Counted from the first letter of the stretch, positions 32,595 to 42,595 are shown. The stretch is DNA of 64,000 nucleotides from Caballeronia ptereochthonis (GCF_001545075.1 NZ_FCOB02000026.1:59278-123277), one strand, 5' to 3'. Notes: generated by a model from the sequence alone, not told the origin. A program made the numbers and translations.

Positions 32595-34994
32595 TCAACC
32601 CTTCCAGGTCCACTCGCGGATCTCGTCGCGGTCGATGCCTTCCTCGTGCGCATACCGCACGCTCTCGATGATCTGATTCTTGAGCCATTCCTTCGTATGC
32701 GCGCCGCTGCCCGCGATGCGCGGCACGCGGTCGATCACGTCGATGGCAAGCGTATAGCGGTCCACGCCGTTGATGATCGCGAGTTCGAACGGCGTGTTGA
32801 TGTTGCCGCGCTCGCGGTACCCATGCACGTGCATGTTCGCGTGATTCGTGCGGTTGTACGTGAGCTTGTGCACGAGCGACGCGTACGAATGGAAGTTGAA
32901 GATGACGGGCTTGTCGCGCGTGAAGATCGAATCGAAATCGCGATCGGAGAGGCCGTGCGGATGATCGGTGTCCGGCATGAGCCTGAAAAGATCGACCACG
33001 TTGATGAAGCGGATCTTCAGGTCGGAGCAGCTTGCCTTGAGAATCTCGACGGCGGCGAGCGCTTCCATCGTCGCGATGTCGCCCGCGCAGGCGATCACGA
33101 CATCGGGTTCCTCGCCCTGATCGGTCGAAGCCCAGTCCCAGATGCCGATGCCCTTCGCGCAATGCACGATGGCGTCCTGCATGCTCAGGTACTGCAAATG
33201 CGGCTGCTTGTCCGCGACCATCACGTTCACGTAATCGTGCGTGCGCAGGCAGTGGTCCGCGACGCTCAGGAGGCAGTTCGCATCGGGCGGCAGATAGATG
33301 CGCACGACGCCCGGGCTCTTGTTCGTGACCACATCGAGAAAACCCGGGTCCTGATGCGTGAAGCCGTTGTGATCCTGCCGCCACACGAGCGAGGTGATGA
33401 GCAGATTGATCGACGGCACCGGCCGCCGCCAGTCGAGCTCGTTCTTCGCTTTTTCGAGCCACTTCGCGTGCTGGTTGAACATCGAGTCGATCACGTGCAC
33501 GAACGCCTCGTAGGTGGCGAAGAGGCCGTGTCGTCCGGTCAGCACGTAGCCTTCGAACCAGCCTTCGAGCGTGTGCTCGGAGAGCATCTCCATCACGCGG
33601 CCGTCGATGGAGAGCGCGCCGCCGTCGGCGTCTTCGGGGAGCGTCTGCGCGAGCCAGCGCTTGCCCGACGCTTCGTACACGCCGTCGAGCTTGTTGCTCG
33701 CGGTTTCGTCCGGGCCGAAGAGCCGGAAGCTCGTCATGTTGCGGCGGATCACGTCGCGCAGGAACGTGGCGAGCACGACCGTCGGCGAGTGATAGACGTT
33801 CGCCGCGCGCTTGAACTCGAACGCGTAGTCGCGGATGTCGGGCAGATCGAGCGACTGGCGCAGCAGGCCGCCGTTCGCGTGCGGATTCGCGCTGATGCGT
33901 CGCGTGCCCTGCGGCGCGAGCTCGCGCAGCGATTCGATCAGGCGGCCGTCCTCGTCGAAAAGCTCCTCGGGCTTGTAGCTGCGCATCCATTGCTCGAGCA
34001 ATGCGAGGTTCCTGCGATTCGTCGCGGGATCGGCAATCGGCACCTGATGCGAGCGCCAGAAGTTCTCGACCTTGTGACCGTCCACTTCCTTCGGCCCGGT
34101 CCAGCCCTTGGGCGTGCGCAGGACGATCATCGGCCAGCGCGGGCGCGTGACGTTCTCCGGGTTCGCGCGCGCGTTCGCCTGGATCGCGCGGATATCGGCG
34201 ATGCAGCGTTCGAGCGTCGCGGCCATGCGCTGATGCATCGGCTCGGGCTCGTCGCCCTCGACGAAATGCGGCTCATAGCCATAGCCCTTGAAGAGCGCCT
34301 CGAGTTCGTCGTGCGGAATGCGCGCGAGGATCGTCGGATTGGCGATCTTGTAGCCGTTCAGATGGAGAATCGGCAGCACCGCGCCGTCGGTCGCGGGATT
34401 GAGGAACTTGTTCGAGTGCCACGACGTGGCGAGCGGGCCGGTTTCGGCTTCGCCGTCGCCGACCACCGCCGCGACGATCAGATCCGGGTTGTCGAATGCC
34501 GCGCCGAACGCATGCGAGAGGCTATAGCCGAGCTCTCCGCCTTCGTGAATCGAGCCCGGCGTCTCCGGCGTGCAGTGCGAGCCGATGCCGCCCGGCGACG
34601 AGAACGCGCGAAACAGCCTGAGCATGCCGCGCTCGTCGGCGCTGCGGTCGGGATAAATTTCCGAGTAATGGCCTTCGAGGTAAGAGTTGGAGAGCGTCGC
34701 GGGCGCGCCGTGGCCCGGCCCGGAGACGAACAGGACGTCGAGGTCGTCGCGCTTGATGAGGCGGTTCAGGTGCACCCACACGAACGACTGGCCGGGGTCG
34801 GAGCCCCAGTGGCCGAGCAGGCGCCGCTTGATGTGCTCGGGCTCGAGCGGCTCGCGCAGGAGCGGATTCGCGCGCAGGTAGATCATGCCGACCGAGAGAT
34901 AGTTGCAGGCCCGCCAGTACGCGTCGATTTTCGCGAGGAGATCGGGGGCGAGAGGCGTCTCGGTGACGGACGTGCCAGTGACGTCGTCGTTCAA
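32595..34994 (-). CDS. xfp: xylulose-5-phosphate/fructose-6-phosphate phosphoketolase
   Basis: 799-residue thiamine-diphosphate enzyme that splits xylulose-5-P or fructose-6-P with phosphate to acetyl-phosphate plus a triose or tetrose phosphate. SGPGHGAPA (about 91-99), SHCTPETPGSIHEGGELGYSLSHAFGA and the TPP/Mg motif GDGEAETGP (179-187) are visible. The frame is open to 35219, but the TTG at 34994 has AAGGAG 6 bases upstream and gives the usual length; ATG 35081 lacks a ribosome-binding site. It is coupled to ackA and divergent from lhr. Confidence 0.93.
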   Translation of the reverse strand: MNDDVTGTSVTETPLAPDLLAKIDAYWRACNYLSVGMIYLRANPLLREPLEPEHIKRRLLGHWGSDPGQSFVWVHLNRLIKRDDLDVLFVSGPGHGAPATLSNSYLEGHYSEIYPDRSADERGMLRLFRAFSSPGGIGSHCTPETPGSIHEGGELGYSLSHAFGAAFDNPDLIVAAVVGDGEAETGPLATSWHSNKFLNPATDGAVLPILHLNGYKIANPTILARIPHDELEALFKGYGYEPHFVEGDEPEPMHQRMAATLERCIADIRAIQANARANPENVTRPRWPMIVLRTPKGWTGPKEVDGHKVENFWRSHQVPIADPATNRRNLALLEQWMRSYKPEELFDEDGRLIESLRELAPQGTRRISANPHANGGLLRQSLDLPDIRDYAFEFKRAANVYHSPTVVLATFLRDVIRRNMTSFRLFGPDETASNKLDGVYEASGKRWLAQTLPEDADGGALSIDGRVMEMLSEHTLEGWFEGYVLTGRHGLFATYEAFVHVIDSMFNQHAKWLEKAKNELDWRRPVPSINLLITSLVWRQDHNGFTHQDPGFLDVVTNKSPGVVRIYLPPDANCLLSVADHCLRTHDYVNVMVADKQPHLQYLSMQDAIVHCAKGIGIWDWASTDQGEEPDVVIACAGDIATMEALAAVEILKASCSDLKIRFINVVDLFRLMPDTDHPHGLSDRDFDSIFTRDKPVIFNFHSYASLVHKLTYNRTNHANMHVHGYRERGNINTPFELAIINGVDRYTLAIDVIDRVPRIAGSGAHTKEWLKNQIIESVRYAHEEGIDRDEIREWTWKG

Positions 34995-35300
34995 TTGCTT
35001 CTCCTTGGCAAGTGAGATGATGGGTTGAACGTCGTTCGTGCGGCTCGCGCAAGATGGGGTCCCGCGCGCGTTGCTTTCCATGATCCCGCGTGTTTGTGGC
35101 GCGGTTTTAACGGGCGGGCACAGCGGAACATCATAAATGGGTCTGGGCGATCGGACAGGCGGGCGCGTCAATCCATCGCGCCGTGTGCCGGGCCTTGTCT
35201 TCCGGACGCGCGCATGCATATTCCTCTGACACCCCGGCGCGTCCGTTCCGCTGCGCGTGCATGGGCCACGTCATTCCCAAACCGCCCCTAGAATAGTCGA
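34995..35300. other. 306-bp divergent region between xfp and the helicase gene
   Basis: Contains the xfp ribosome-binding site (AAGGAG, minus strand) and a TATGAT hexamer on the minus strand at 35130-35135 that could be its -10 box, though I find no good -35. The xfp frame is open through most of the region without a usable start. I see no FNR-type box here and no separate gene. Confidence 0.45.
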
Positions 35301-38300
35301 ATGCCCCGAAAACCCCGCCCCGCGGATGACGCCCTGCAAGGCTTTCATCCGGCCGTCGCCGACTGGTTCCGCTCGCGCTTTCCCGCGCCGACGGCGGCGC
35401 AGGCGCGCGCGTGGCCGCTCGTGCATGCCCGCCGCTCGACGCTGGTCGCCGCGCCCACGGGCTCGGGCAAGACGCTAACGGCGTTCCTCGCCGCGCTCGA
35501 CGAGCTCGTGCGCGACGGCATCGCGGCGGGCGGCACGCTGCCTGACGAGACGCGCGTCGTCTATGTGTCGCCGCTGAAGGCCCTGTCCAACGACATCCGC
35601 GTGAATCTCGAGGAGCCGCTCGCGGGCATCGCGCAGGCCTTGAGCGACTCCGGCGCGGCGGCGCCCGAAATCCGCGCCGCCGTGCGCACCGGCGACACCA
35701 CGCAGCAGGAACGCAACGCGGTGAAGAAGCGCCCGCCGCACATCCTCGTGACGACGCCGGAGTCGCTCTACGTGCTGCTGTCGTCGGACTCGGGGCGCGC
35801 GATGCTGGCAAGCACGCGCACGGTGATCGTCGACGAAATTCACGCGGTGGCGGGCAGCAAGCGCGGCTCGCACCTGAGCCTTTCGCTGGCGCGGCTCGAC
35901 GCGCTGTGCGAGGAAGCGGGCGGCCGGCGGCCGGTGCGCATCGGCCTCTCGGCGACGCAAAAGCCGATCGAGCGCGTCGCGAAGTTTCTCGTCGGAGAAA
36001 ACGAGCCGTGCGAGATCGTCGATGTCGGTCATGTCCGCGCGCGCGATCTCGCGCTCGAAATTCCGCCGATGCCGCTCGATGCGATCATGTCGAACGACGT
36101 GTGGGAGCGCGTTTACGACCGCCTCGCCGAGCTTTCCGCGCAGCATCGCACGACGCTGATCTTCGTCAATACGCGGCGCATGGCGGAGCGCGCCGCGCGC
36201 CATCTGACCGAGCGCCTCGGCAAGGAGGCGGTCGCGGCGCATCACGGCAGCCTCGCGCGCGAGCACCGGCTGGAGGCGGAGCAGCGGCTCAAACGCGGGG
36301 AATTGCGCGTGCTGATCGCCACGGCTTCGCTCGAGCTGGGCATCGATATCGGCGATGTCGATCTCGTCTGCCAGATCGGTTCGCCCGGTTCGATCGGCGC
36401 GTTCCTGCAGCGCGTCGGGCGCTCGGGGCATCACGTGGGCGGCGTGCCGAAAGGGCGGCTTTTTCCGACCTCGCGCGACGATCTGATCGAATGTGCCGCC
36501 TTGCTCGATTGCGTGCGGCGCGGGGAACTCGATGCGCTGTCGATTCCGCGCGCCCCGCTCGACGTGCTCGCGCAGCAGGTCACCGCCGAAGTGTCGTGCC
36601 GCGAGTGGGGCGAGGACGCGCTCTTCGAGCGCATCACGCGCGCGTATCCGTATGCGACGCTCGATCGCGAGCATTACGACGCCGTGCTGCGCACGCTCGC
36701 GGAAGGTTATACGGGCCGGCAGGGCGTGCGCGCGGCCTATCTGCACCGCGACGCCGTGAACCGTACGCTGCGCGGCCGGCGCGGCAGCAAGCTCACCGCC
36801 GTCACCTCGGGCGGCGCGATTCCCGACAACGCCGATTTCGCCGTGATCCTCGAGCCTCAAGGCCTGCAGATCGGAACGGTCAACGAGGACTTCGCGGTCG
36901 AGAGCCTGGCCGGCGATATCTTCCAGCTCGGCAATACGTCGTACCGGATCGTGCGCGTGGAGGGCGGGCGCGTGCGCGTCGAGAACGCGAACGGCCAGCC
37001 GCCCAACATTCCGTTCTGGCTCGGCGAGGCGCCCGGCCGCAGCGACGAGCTCTCGCATGCGATCGCCCGGCTGCGCGCCGGGATCGATGCGCGGCTCGCG
37101 CAGGGAAGCGTCGAAGCGACGCTCGCGCGGCTGGCGGACGAGACTGGCATCGGCATCGAACCGGCGCGGCAGATCGTCGAGTATCTCGCCCGCTCGCGCG
37201 CCGCGCTCAGCGTGCTGCCGACGCAGGACACGCTCGTCATGGAGCGCTTCTTCGACGAATCCGGCGGCACGCAGCTCGTCATCCACGCGCCCTTCGGCAG
37301 CCGCGTGAACCGCGCATGGGGGCTCGCGCTGCGCAAGCGTTTCTGCCGCACGTTCAATTTCGAACTGCAGGCGGCGGCGACCGAGGACGCGATCATCCTG
37401 TCGCTGACCGGCAGCCACAGCTTCGCGCTCGATGAAGTGTGGCGCTATCTGAAACCGGCGACGGCGGAGCACGTATTGATTCAGGCGCTTCTCGACGCGC
37501 CGCTTTTCGGCGTGCGCTGGCGCTGGAACGCGACCAACGCGCTCGCGCTGCCGCGCTATACGGGCGGGCGCAAGGTCGCGCCGCAACTGCAGCGCATGAA
37601 GAGCGAGGATTTGCTCGCGGCGGTTTTCCCCGACCAGGTCGCGTGCGCGGAGAATCTCGCGGGCGAGCGCGAGGTGCCGGTGCATCCGCTCGTCGAGCAG
37701 ACCATCGATGATTGCCTGCACGACGCGATGGACAGCGACGCCTGGCTCGCGCTCCTGAAGCGCATCGAAACCGGCGCCGTGCAGCTCTTCACGCGCGAGC
37801 TGCCGGCGCCGTCGCCGCTCGCGGCCGAGATCCTGTCGGCGCGGCCGTATGCCTTTCTCGACGACGCGCCGATCGAGGAGCGCCGCACGCAGGCCGTGCT
37901 CGCCCGACGCTGGACCGATCCGCAATCGGCGGACGATTTGGGCGCGCTCGATCTCGAAGCGATCGCGAGCGTGCGTGAGGAAGCCTGGCCGGAGGTCACG
38001 AGCGCCGACGAAATGCACGAGGCGCTCACGGCGCTCGCCTGCATCGCCGGGACGGAGGCGCAGCGCAGCCCGCAATGGTCCGAGTGGCTCGACGCGCTGG
38101 CACGTTCGGGCCGCGCGACGCGCCTGCAGATCGCGGAACACGACGCGCTGTGGACGCCCGTCGAGCGGCTCGCGTGCGTGCGCGCGGTGTACGAGCACGC
38201 ACCGATGCACCCGGCGCTCAAACCGCTGCCCGGCTTCGACGATGCATGGGCGCCCGACGACGCGCTCGTCGAAATCGTGCGCGCGCGCCTGTCGGGCTTC

Positions 38301-39683
38301 GGGCCGCTAACGGTGCCGGAGATCGCGCGGCCGCTTGCGCTGCCCGCGTCGGCGGTCGCGCTCGCGCTGACGCGTCTCGAAGCCGAAGGCTATGTGATGC
38401 GCGGACGCTTCACGCCCGGCGCGCAGACCGAGGAATGGTGCGAGCGGCATCTGCTCGCGCGGATTCATCGCTACACGGTGCGGCGGCTGCGTCGCGAGAT
38501 CGAGCCGGTCGAGCGGCAGGACTTCATGCGCTTCCTGTTCGAGTGGCAGCGCGTCGCGCCTGACGCGCACGGCGAGGGCCGCGACGCGCTGGGCGCCGTG
38601 CTCGAACAGCTCGAAGGTTTCGAGGCGCCGGCCGTCGCATGGGAAGACGAAATCCTGCCGGCGCGTATCGCCGATTATTCCGGAATGTGGCTCGACGAGC
38701 TCTGCCGCGCGGGCAAGCTCGTGTGGACGCGGCCGGCGGGACGCGCGCGCGCGGCGGGCGGCCCGGTGCGCGGCACGCCGATCGTCCTTTTGCCGCGGCG
38801 TCATCTCGATGCGTGGAACGCACTGATCGCGGCCGACGAAGCGCCGCAGCTTTCATCGCGCGCCGAGCGGGTCTTCGAGGCGCTACAAGCGCACGGCGCG
38901 ATGTTCTTCGACGAACTCCTCGCCGATGCGCGCCTCCTGCGCACCGAGCTGGAGGACGCGCTGGGTGAACTGGTTTCCCTCGGGCTCGTCAATGCGGACA
39001 GCTTTGCGGGGCTGCGCGCGCTGCTCGCGCCGGCGGCGAAGCGCAACGCGTTCTCGCGCCGTCCACGGCGCGGCGGGCTGTTCATCGGCGGAATGGACGA
39101 CGCCGGACGCTGGGCGCTCCTGCGCCGCGCGAAGCACGACGGCAAGCGGGACGAGGGCGACATCGAGCACGTCGCGCGGACGCTCTTGCGTCGCTATGGC
39201 GTCGTGTTCTGGCGTCTGCTGGAACGCGAAGCCGAATGGCTGCCGCCGTGGCGCGAGCTTCTGCGTGTGTATCACCGGCTGGAAGCGCGCGGCGAGATTC
39301 GCGGCGGGCGGTTCGTCGCGGGGCTCGCGGGCGAGCAGTTCGCGCTGCCTGAAGCCGTGCCGCTCTTGCGCGACATGCGCAAGCGCCCGAAAGACGGCGC
39401 GTTCGTCGCGCTCTCGGCGGTCGATCCGCTCAATCTCGTCGGCACGCTCCTGCCCGGCGAAAAGGTGCCGGCGCTCGCGGGCAATCGTGTGCTGTATCTG
39501 GATGGCCTGCCGGTCGGCGCGGTGATCGCGGGCAAGACGCGCTATCTCGGCGATTTCGACGGTGAAGCACGCGAGCGCGTGCGCCTGGCGCTGGTCAGGC
39601 GCACGGCGCGTTCGCTCGGGACTTCGGCTGGCGCTTCGATCGGCAGCGAACGGACGGGCACCGGCGTACCGGTGCGCCATTGA
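35301..39683 (+). CDS. lhr: Lhr-type DEAD/DEAH-box helicase
   Basis: 1460-residue superfamily-2 helicase. Walker A APTGSGKT is at residues 51-58, TPESLYVLLSS and the DEIH box at 178-181, LSATQKP (motif III), and helicase-C motifs HHGSLAREHR and IGSPGSIGAFLQRVGRSGHH follow. Then come the Lhr winged-helix/beta-barrel core and a long C-terminal extension to the end. The length (about 1450-1540) matches bacterial Lhr-long rather than Lhr-core (about 850). Lhr unwinds DNA and RNA-DNA hybrids and is linked to repair. No strong ribosome-binding site precedes the ATG. It is monocistronic; an Lhr-associated exonuclease or ligase is not adjacent. Confidence 0.9.
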   Translation: MPRKPRPADDALQGFHPAVADWFRSRFPAPTAAQARAWPLVHARRSTLVAAPTGSGKTLTAFLAALDELVRDGIAAGGTLPDETRVVYVSPLKALSNDIRVNLEEPLAGIAQALSDSGAAAPEIRAAVRTGDTTQQERNAVKKRPPHILVTTPESLYVLLSSDSGRAMLASTRTVIVDEIHAVAGSKRGSHLSLSLARLDALCEEAGGRRPVRIGLSATQKPIERVAKFLVGENEPCEIVDVGHVRARDLALEIPPMPLDAIMSNDVWERVYDRLAELSAQHRTTLIFVNTRRMAERAARHLTERLGKEAVAAHHGSLAREHRLEAEQRLKRGELRVLIATASLELGIDIGDVDLVCQIGSPGSIGAFLQRVGRSGHHVGGVPKGRLFPTSRDDLIECAALLDCVRRGELDALSIPRAPLDVLAQQVTAEVSCREWGEDALFERITRAYPYATLDREHYDAVLRTLAEGYTGRQGVRAAYLHRDAVNRTLRGRRGSKLTAVTSGGAIPDNADFAVILEPQGLQIGTVNEDFAVESLAGDIFQLGNTSYRIVRVEGGRVRVENANGQPPNIPFWLGEAPGRSDELSHAIARLRAGIDARLAQGSVEATLARLADETGIGIEPARQIVEYLARSRAALSVLPTQDTLVMERFFDESGGTQLVIHAPFGSRVNRAWGLALRKRFCRTFNFELQAAATEDAIILSLTGSHSFALDEVWRYLKPATAEHVLIQALLDAPLFGVRWRWNATNALALPRYTGGRKVAPQLQRMKSEDLLAAVFPDQVACAENLAGEREVPVHPLVEQTIDDCLHDAMDSDAWLALLKRIETGAVQLFTRELPAPSPLAAEILSARPYAFLDDAPIEERRTQAVLARRWTDPQSADDLGALDLEAIASVREEAWPEVTSADEMHEALTALACIAGTEAQRSPQWSEWLDALARSGRATRLQIAEHDALWTPVERLACVRAVYEHAPMHPALKPLPGFDDAWAPDDALVEIVRARLSGFGPLTVPEIARPLALPASAVALALTRLEAEGYVMRGRFTPGAQTEEWCERHLLARIHRYTVRRLRREIEPVERQDFMRFLFEWQRVAPDAHGEGRDALGAVLEQLEGFEAPAVAWEDEILPARIADYSGMWLDELCRAGKLVWTRPAGRARAAGGPVRGTPIVLLPRRHLDAWNALIAADEAPQLSSRAERVFEALQAHGAMFFDELLADARLLRTELEDALGELVSLGLVNADSFAGLRALLAPAAKRNAFSRRPRRGGLFIGGMDDAGRWALLRRAKHDGKRDEGDIEHVARTLLRRYGVVFWRLLEREAEWLPPWRELLRVYHRLEARGEIRGGRFVAGLAGEQFALPEAVPLLRDMRKRPKDGAFVALSAVDPLNLVGTLLPGEKVPALAGNRVLYLDGLPVGAVIAGKTRYLGDFDGEARERVRLALVRRTARSLGTSAGASIGSERTGTGVPVRH

Positions 39684-39719
39684 GGAAGCGAGGGACGAAA
39701 TCCCTCACGCTCGCCGACG

Positions 39720-39941
39720 TTATTTCTTTACGACGACTTTCGTGGTGAACGGACCGGGCTGCGCCACCGGCACGTCCTTCACCGGCACACCCGGATAATC
39801 GACGACCCGATTCGTGTTCGACGCCGGCCGGATGCGGAACGACGGCCGCACGCCGTCGCGCGCGCCGCCGACGATCGAGTTCATTGCCTGCCTGTCCAGC
39901 TCGACGCTGTCGGCGAGATCCCTGATTTTGATGACGGCCAT
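39720..39941 (-). CDS. small peptide with double-glycine-type leader
   Basis: 73 residues with a GGAGGA ribosome-binding site 6-7 bases before the ATG. The N-terminal part (IKIRDLADSVELDRQAMNSIVGG) has the look of a leader: amphipathic helix with ELDRxAM and a terminal Gly-Gly (residues 25-26), as in class II bacteriocin, microcin and Nif11/NHLP-type leaders. The remainder (about 47 residues; ARDGVRPSFRIRP to TTKVVVKK) is basic, proline-rich and cysteine-free. No peptidase-ABC exporter or modification enzyme is adjacent. It is divergent from a Ser/Thr kinase. Function unknown; a secreted peptide precursor is the leading idea. Confidence 0.65.
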   Translation of the reverse strand: MAVIKIRDLADSVELDRQAMNSIVGGARDGVRPSFRIRPASNTNRVVDYPGVPVKDVPVAQPGPFTTKVVVKK

Positions 39942-40419
39942 GACTGCTTCCTCCAGAGGTTTGGAGTCGACGCCTGCGATGAAGCGCGGACCGCCTTGCG
40001 CTTCAGTATAGGCAATCCGCTCGCCGACTCTTCGTCCGAACATCGACCCGCGCGAACACGCCGAAGGCGGCGGAATGGCGAAACCATCCGCCGCAACGGC
40101 GTGCGAGCGCTCGCATAGTCGATGCGAAAGGCATGCCAGACCGGTGTCGTCGTGGAAGAAATTGCGCAACGCCCTGATTTCCCGATGTTTTAGCGGACGC
40201 AGAAGACGAAGCGGGGCGCTCCCGTTGTCTGGTCTGCCGTAATCGCACCAACACTCCGCACGAATGTGTCGGTATCCGAACGACATGTGCGCGATGCCGC
40301 GCATGATCGAAAACGCCATTTGCGTCCGGCGCATGCGAAGGCTAGTATCGAACGAGCACCGCGTATTTGTTACGACAAGTGGATTGTCGATCGATTTGGA
40401 GCCGCGTCGCGTCGCACAG
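39942..40419. other. 478-bp divergent region between the peptide gene and the kinase gene
   Basis: Holds the peptide gene's ribosome-binding site at the left and, on the plus strand, TTGCGT-17 bp-TAGTAT (40320-40348), a weak sigma-70 candidate for the kinase. The kinase frame is open through the right part, but no start there has a ribosome-binding site. TTGT-TACG-ACAA near 40369 is a small dyad. No further gene is supported. Confidence 0.4.
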
Positions 40420-42588
40420 ATGACAAGTTTTGCGCAAGCGATTCGTACATATCGGGGCGACGGCGGGTCGCGCGACGAGTTCTTTGCACGGGTGGACGGC
40501 GCCTTGGCGACCGAGCAGACTCCGGCGCAGCGGCTCATGGAGATCCTCGACGAGGAACACGCGGCGAAACCCCTGCCGCCCGATATCTACGCGGCCATTC
40601 GCCGCCGCATCGAGCATGCGGCGCGCATTCAATCCGGCTCCGATTCCGGCACCGGTCCCGTCGGCCGCGACGAGACGCGCCTGCAGACCACGCCGGGCTT
40701 TCCGCCACCGCCTTCGCGCGATCCGAGCAGCGGCACCGGCGGCACCTTCGGCCAGGCGACGCAGGTTATCGTCGATCACGATCAGCGGGTGAAAGGCGTC
40801 GGCGACACGCTCAACAGCCGCTTCGTGCTCGAGGAGTGTCTCGGCATCGGCGGCATGGGCACCGTCTACAAGGCGCTCGATCTGCGCAAGCTCGAAGCGT
40901 CGGATCGTCGCCCGTATGTCGCGATCAAGGTCCTCAATCTCCAGTTCCGCGGCAATCCGAAGTCGCTGATCGCGCTGCAGCGCGAGGCGCGCAAGGCGCA
41001 GCAGCTCGCGCATCGCAATATCGTCACCGTGTACGACTTCGACCGCGAAGGCCAGATCGTCTATCTGACGATGGAATATCTGTCCGGCCAGCCGCTGTCG
41101 CGATTGCTTCGGAACCCGAATTTCAAGGGCATGCCGTTCTCCGAGGTCTTCCCGATCTTCAAGGGAATGGCCAGCGCGCTCGCGTATGCGCACGAGCGCG
41201 GCTTCGTGCACTGCGATTTCAAGCCCGCCAACGTGTTTCTCACGGACACGTCGGAAGTGAAGGTGATCGATTTCGGCATCTCCCGCGTGATTCAGCAGCC
41301 CGACGAAGAAAGCGAGGCGACCGTATTCGATCCCGGCAGTCTCGGTGCGCTGACGCCCGCGTACGCGAGCCCGGAGATGCTGGAGCACCGCGAGCCCGAT
41401 CCGCGCGACGATATCTACGCGCTCGGCTGCATCACGTATGAGCTGCTCACCGGAAAACATCCGTTCGACCGCGTGCCCGCGATGCAGGCGAAGAGCGCGG
41501 GGATGAAGCCGCAGCGTCCGGAGCATCTCGGCAACAAGCAGTGGAAGGCGCTGAAGGCCGCGCTCGCGTTCGAGCGCGAGGCGAGAACGCCGAGCGTCGC
41601 GCAGTTCCTCGAGGAGATCAGCGAGGAGCCGGCTTCGACACCGGCGGGCCGCAAGACGAAGCAGGGCGGCGTGCCGAAGCTCGCCATCGGCGCGGCGGCG
41701 GTCGTGGCGGCGCTGATCGCGGGCGCGGGCTATTACTTCTTCGAGCAATCGGGAGGCGGCGGGGAAACCGCGCGCGAGGCGCCGCCCGCGCCGTCACGCG
41801 CGCCCGAGGCGAGCGCCGCCGGCACGGTGGCGCCGCCCGCGCCGCAGGTGGCCGCGACGCCGCCCGCATCGTCGGTGGCGATCGCGCCTGCCGTGCCCGC
41901 GACGCCCGCGCCCGAGCTCTCGATGGCGGCCGTCACGCCCGTGCTGGCGAGCGTGCCGTGCTCGGCGCTGGTCGCGTCGGTGCACGATCAGACCGTCGAC
42001 GTGCAGGGCTTCGTCTCGCAGAAGTACGGACTCGCGCGGTTGAAGGAAGCGCTGGGCCGCGTGCCTGGCGTGAAGACGACGAACTTCGGCGTGCAGCAGG
42101 TCGCCGACGACAAGTGCGATCTGCTCAAGGTACTCGGTCCGTACTGGTCGGCCAACCGGCAATCGGGACGGCCGGCTTCGGTGCATACGCGCTCGCGCAC
42201 GACGCGCCTCACGGAAGGCGATCCGCTGATCGTCGATCTGATGACGCCCGCGTTCGATTCCTACGTCAACGTGGACTACTTCACGCTCGACGGCAGCGTC
42301 GTTCATCTGCTGCCCAATCAGCGTTCGCGCGACAACCAGGCGCCACCGAGCTACACGGCGACCATCGGCACGATGGGCGACTGGGTCGTCGGCAAGCCGT
42401 TCGGCTCGGAGATGATTGTGCTGATGGTCACGCCCGCGCCGCTCTTCGACGCGGCGCGCCCCGACAGCGAAGCCAAGGCCGAGTATCTGCGCGCCGTCGA
42501 GAAGCGGCTCGCGGCGCTCGCGAGCAAGTTCGGGCGCGATCGCGTGGCCGTCGATATCTTCCAGATCACGACTCAGGCGAAACAGTAG
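40420..42588 (+). CDS. membrane-anchored Ser/Thr protein kinase with DUF4384-like C-terminal region
   Basis: 722 residues: a 130-residue N-terminal tail, a kinase domain with GIGGMG at 142-147, VAIKVL (catalytic Lys), the catalytic loop H264-C265-D266-FKPANV, DFG at 284-286 and SPE; one membrane helix at about 421-441; an Ala/Pro-rich linker; then a C-terminal extracytoplasmic region (LTEGDPLIVDLMTPAFDSYVNVDYFTLDGSVVHL) resembling DUF4384. The catalytic loop has Cys in place of the usual Arg (non-RD kinase), so activation may not need activation-loop phosphorylation. The start at ATG 40420 is a best guess (frame opens at 40264). Confidence 0.82.
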   Translation: MTSFAQAIRTYRGDGGSRDEFFARVDGALATEQTPAQRLMEILDEEHAAKPLPPDIYAAIRRRIEHAARIQSGSDSGTGPVGRDETRLQTTPGFPPPPSRDPSSGTGGTFGQATQVIVDHDQRVKGVGDTLNSRFVLEECLGIGGMGTVYKALDLRKLEASDRRPYVAIKVLNLQFRGNPKSLIALQREARKAQQLAHRNIVTVYDFDREGQIVYLTMEYLSGQPLSRLLRNPNFKGMPFSEVFPIFKGMASALAYAHERGFVHCDFKPANVFLTDTSEVKVIDFGISRVIQQPDEESEATVFDPGSLGALTPAYASPEMLEHREPDPRDDIYALGCITYELLTGKHPFDRVPAMQAKSAGMKPQRPEHLGNKQWKALKAALAFEREARTPSVAQFLEEISEEPASTPAGRKTKQGGVPKLAIGAAAVVAALIAGAGYYFFEQSGGGGETAREAPPAPSRAPEASAAGTVAPPAPQVAATPPASSVAIAPAVPATPAPELSMAAVTPVLASVPCSALVASVHDQTVDVQGFVSQKYGLARLKEALGRVPGVKTTNFGVQQVADDKCDLLKVLGPYWSANRQSGRPASVHTRSRTTRLTEGDPLIVDLMTPAFDSYVNVDYFTLDGSVVHLLPNQRSRDNQAPPSYTATIGTMGDWVVGKPFGSEMIVLMVTPAPLFDAARPDSEAKAEYLRAVEKRLAALASKFGRDRVAVDIFQITTQAKQ

Positions 42589-42595
42589 CGGCGGT

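Noticed and set aside
35081..35219. Upstream in-frame starts for phosphoketolase (ATG 35081 and beyond)
   Set aside because: No ribosome-binding site, adds residues not typical of Xfp; the TTG at 34994 has a strong site.
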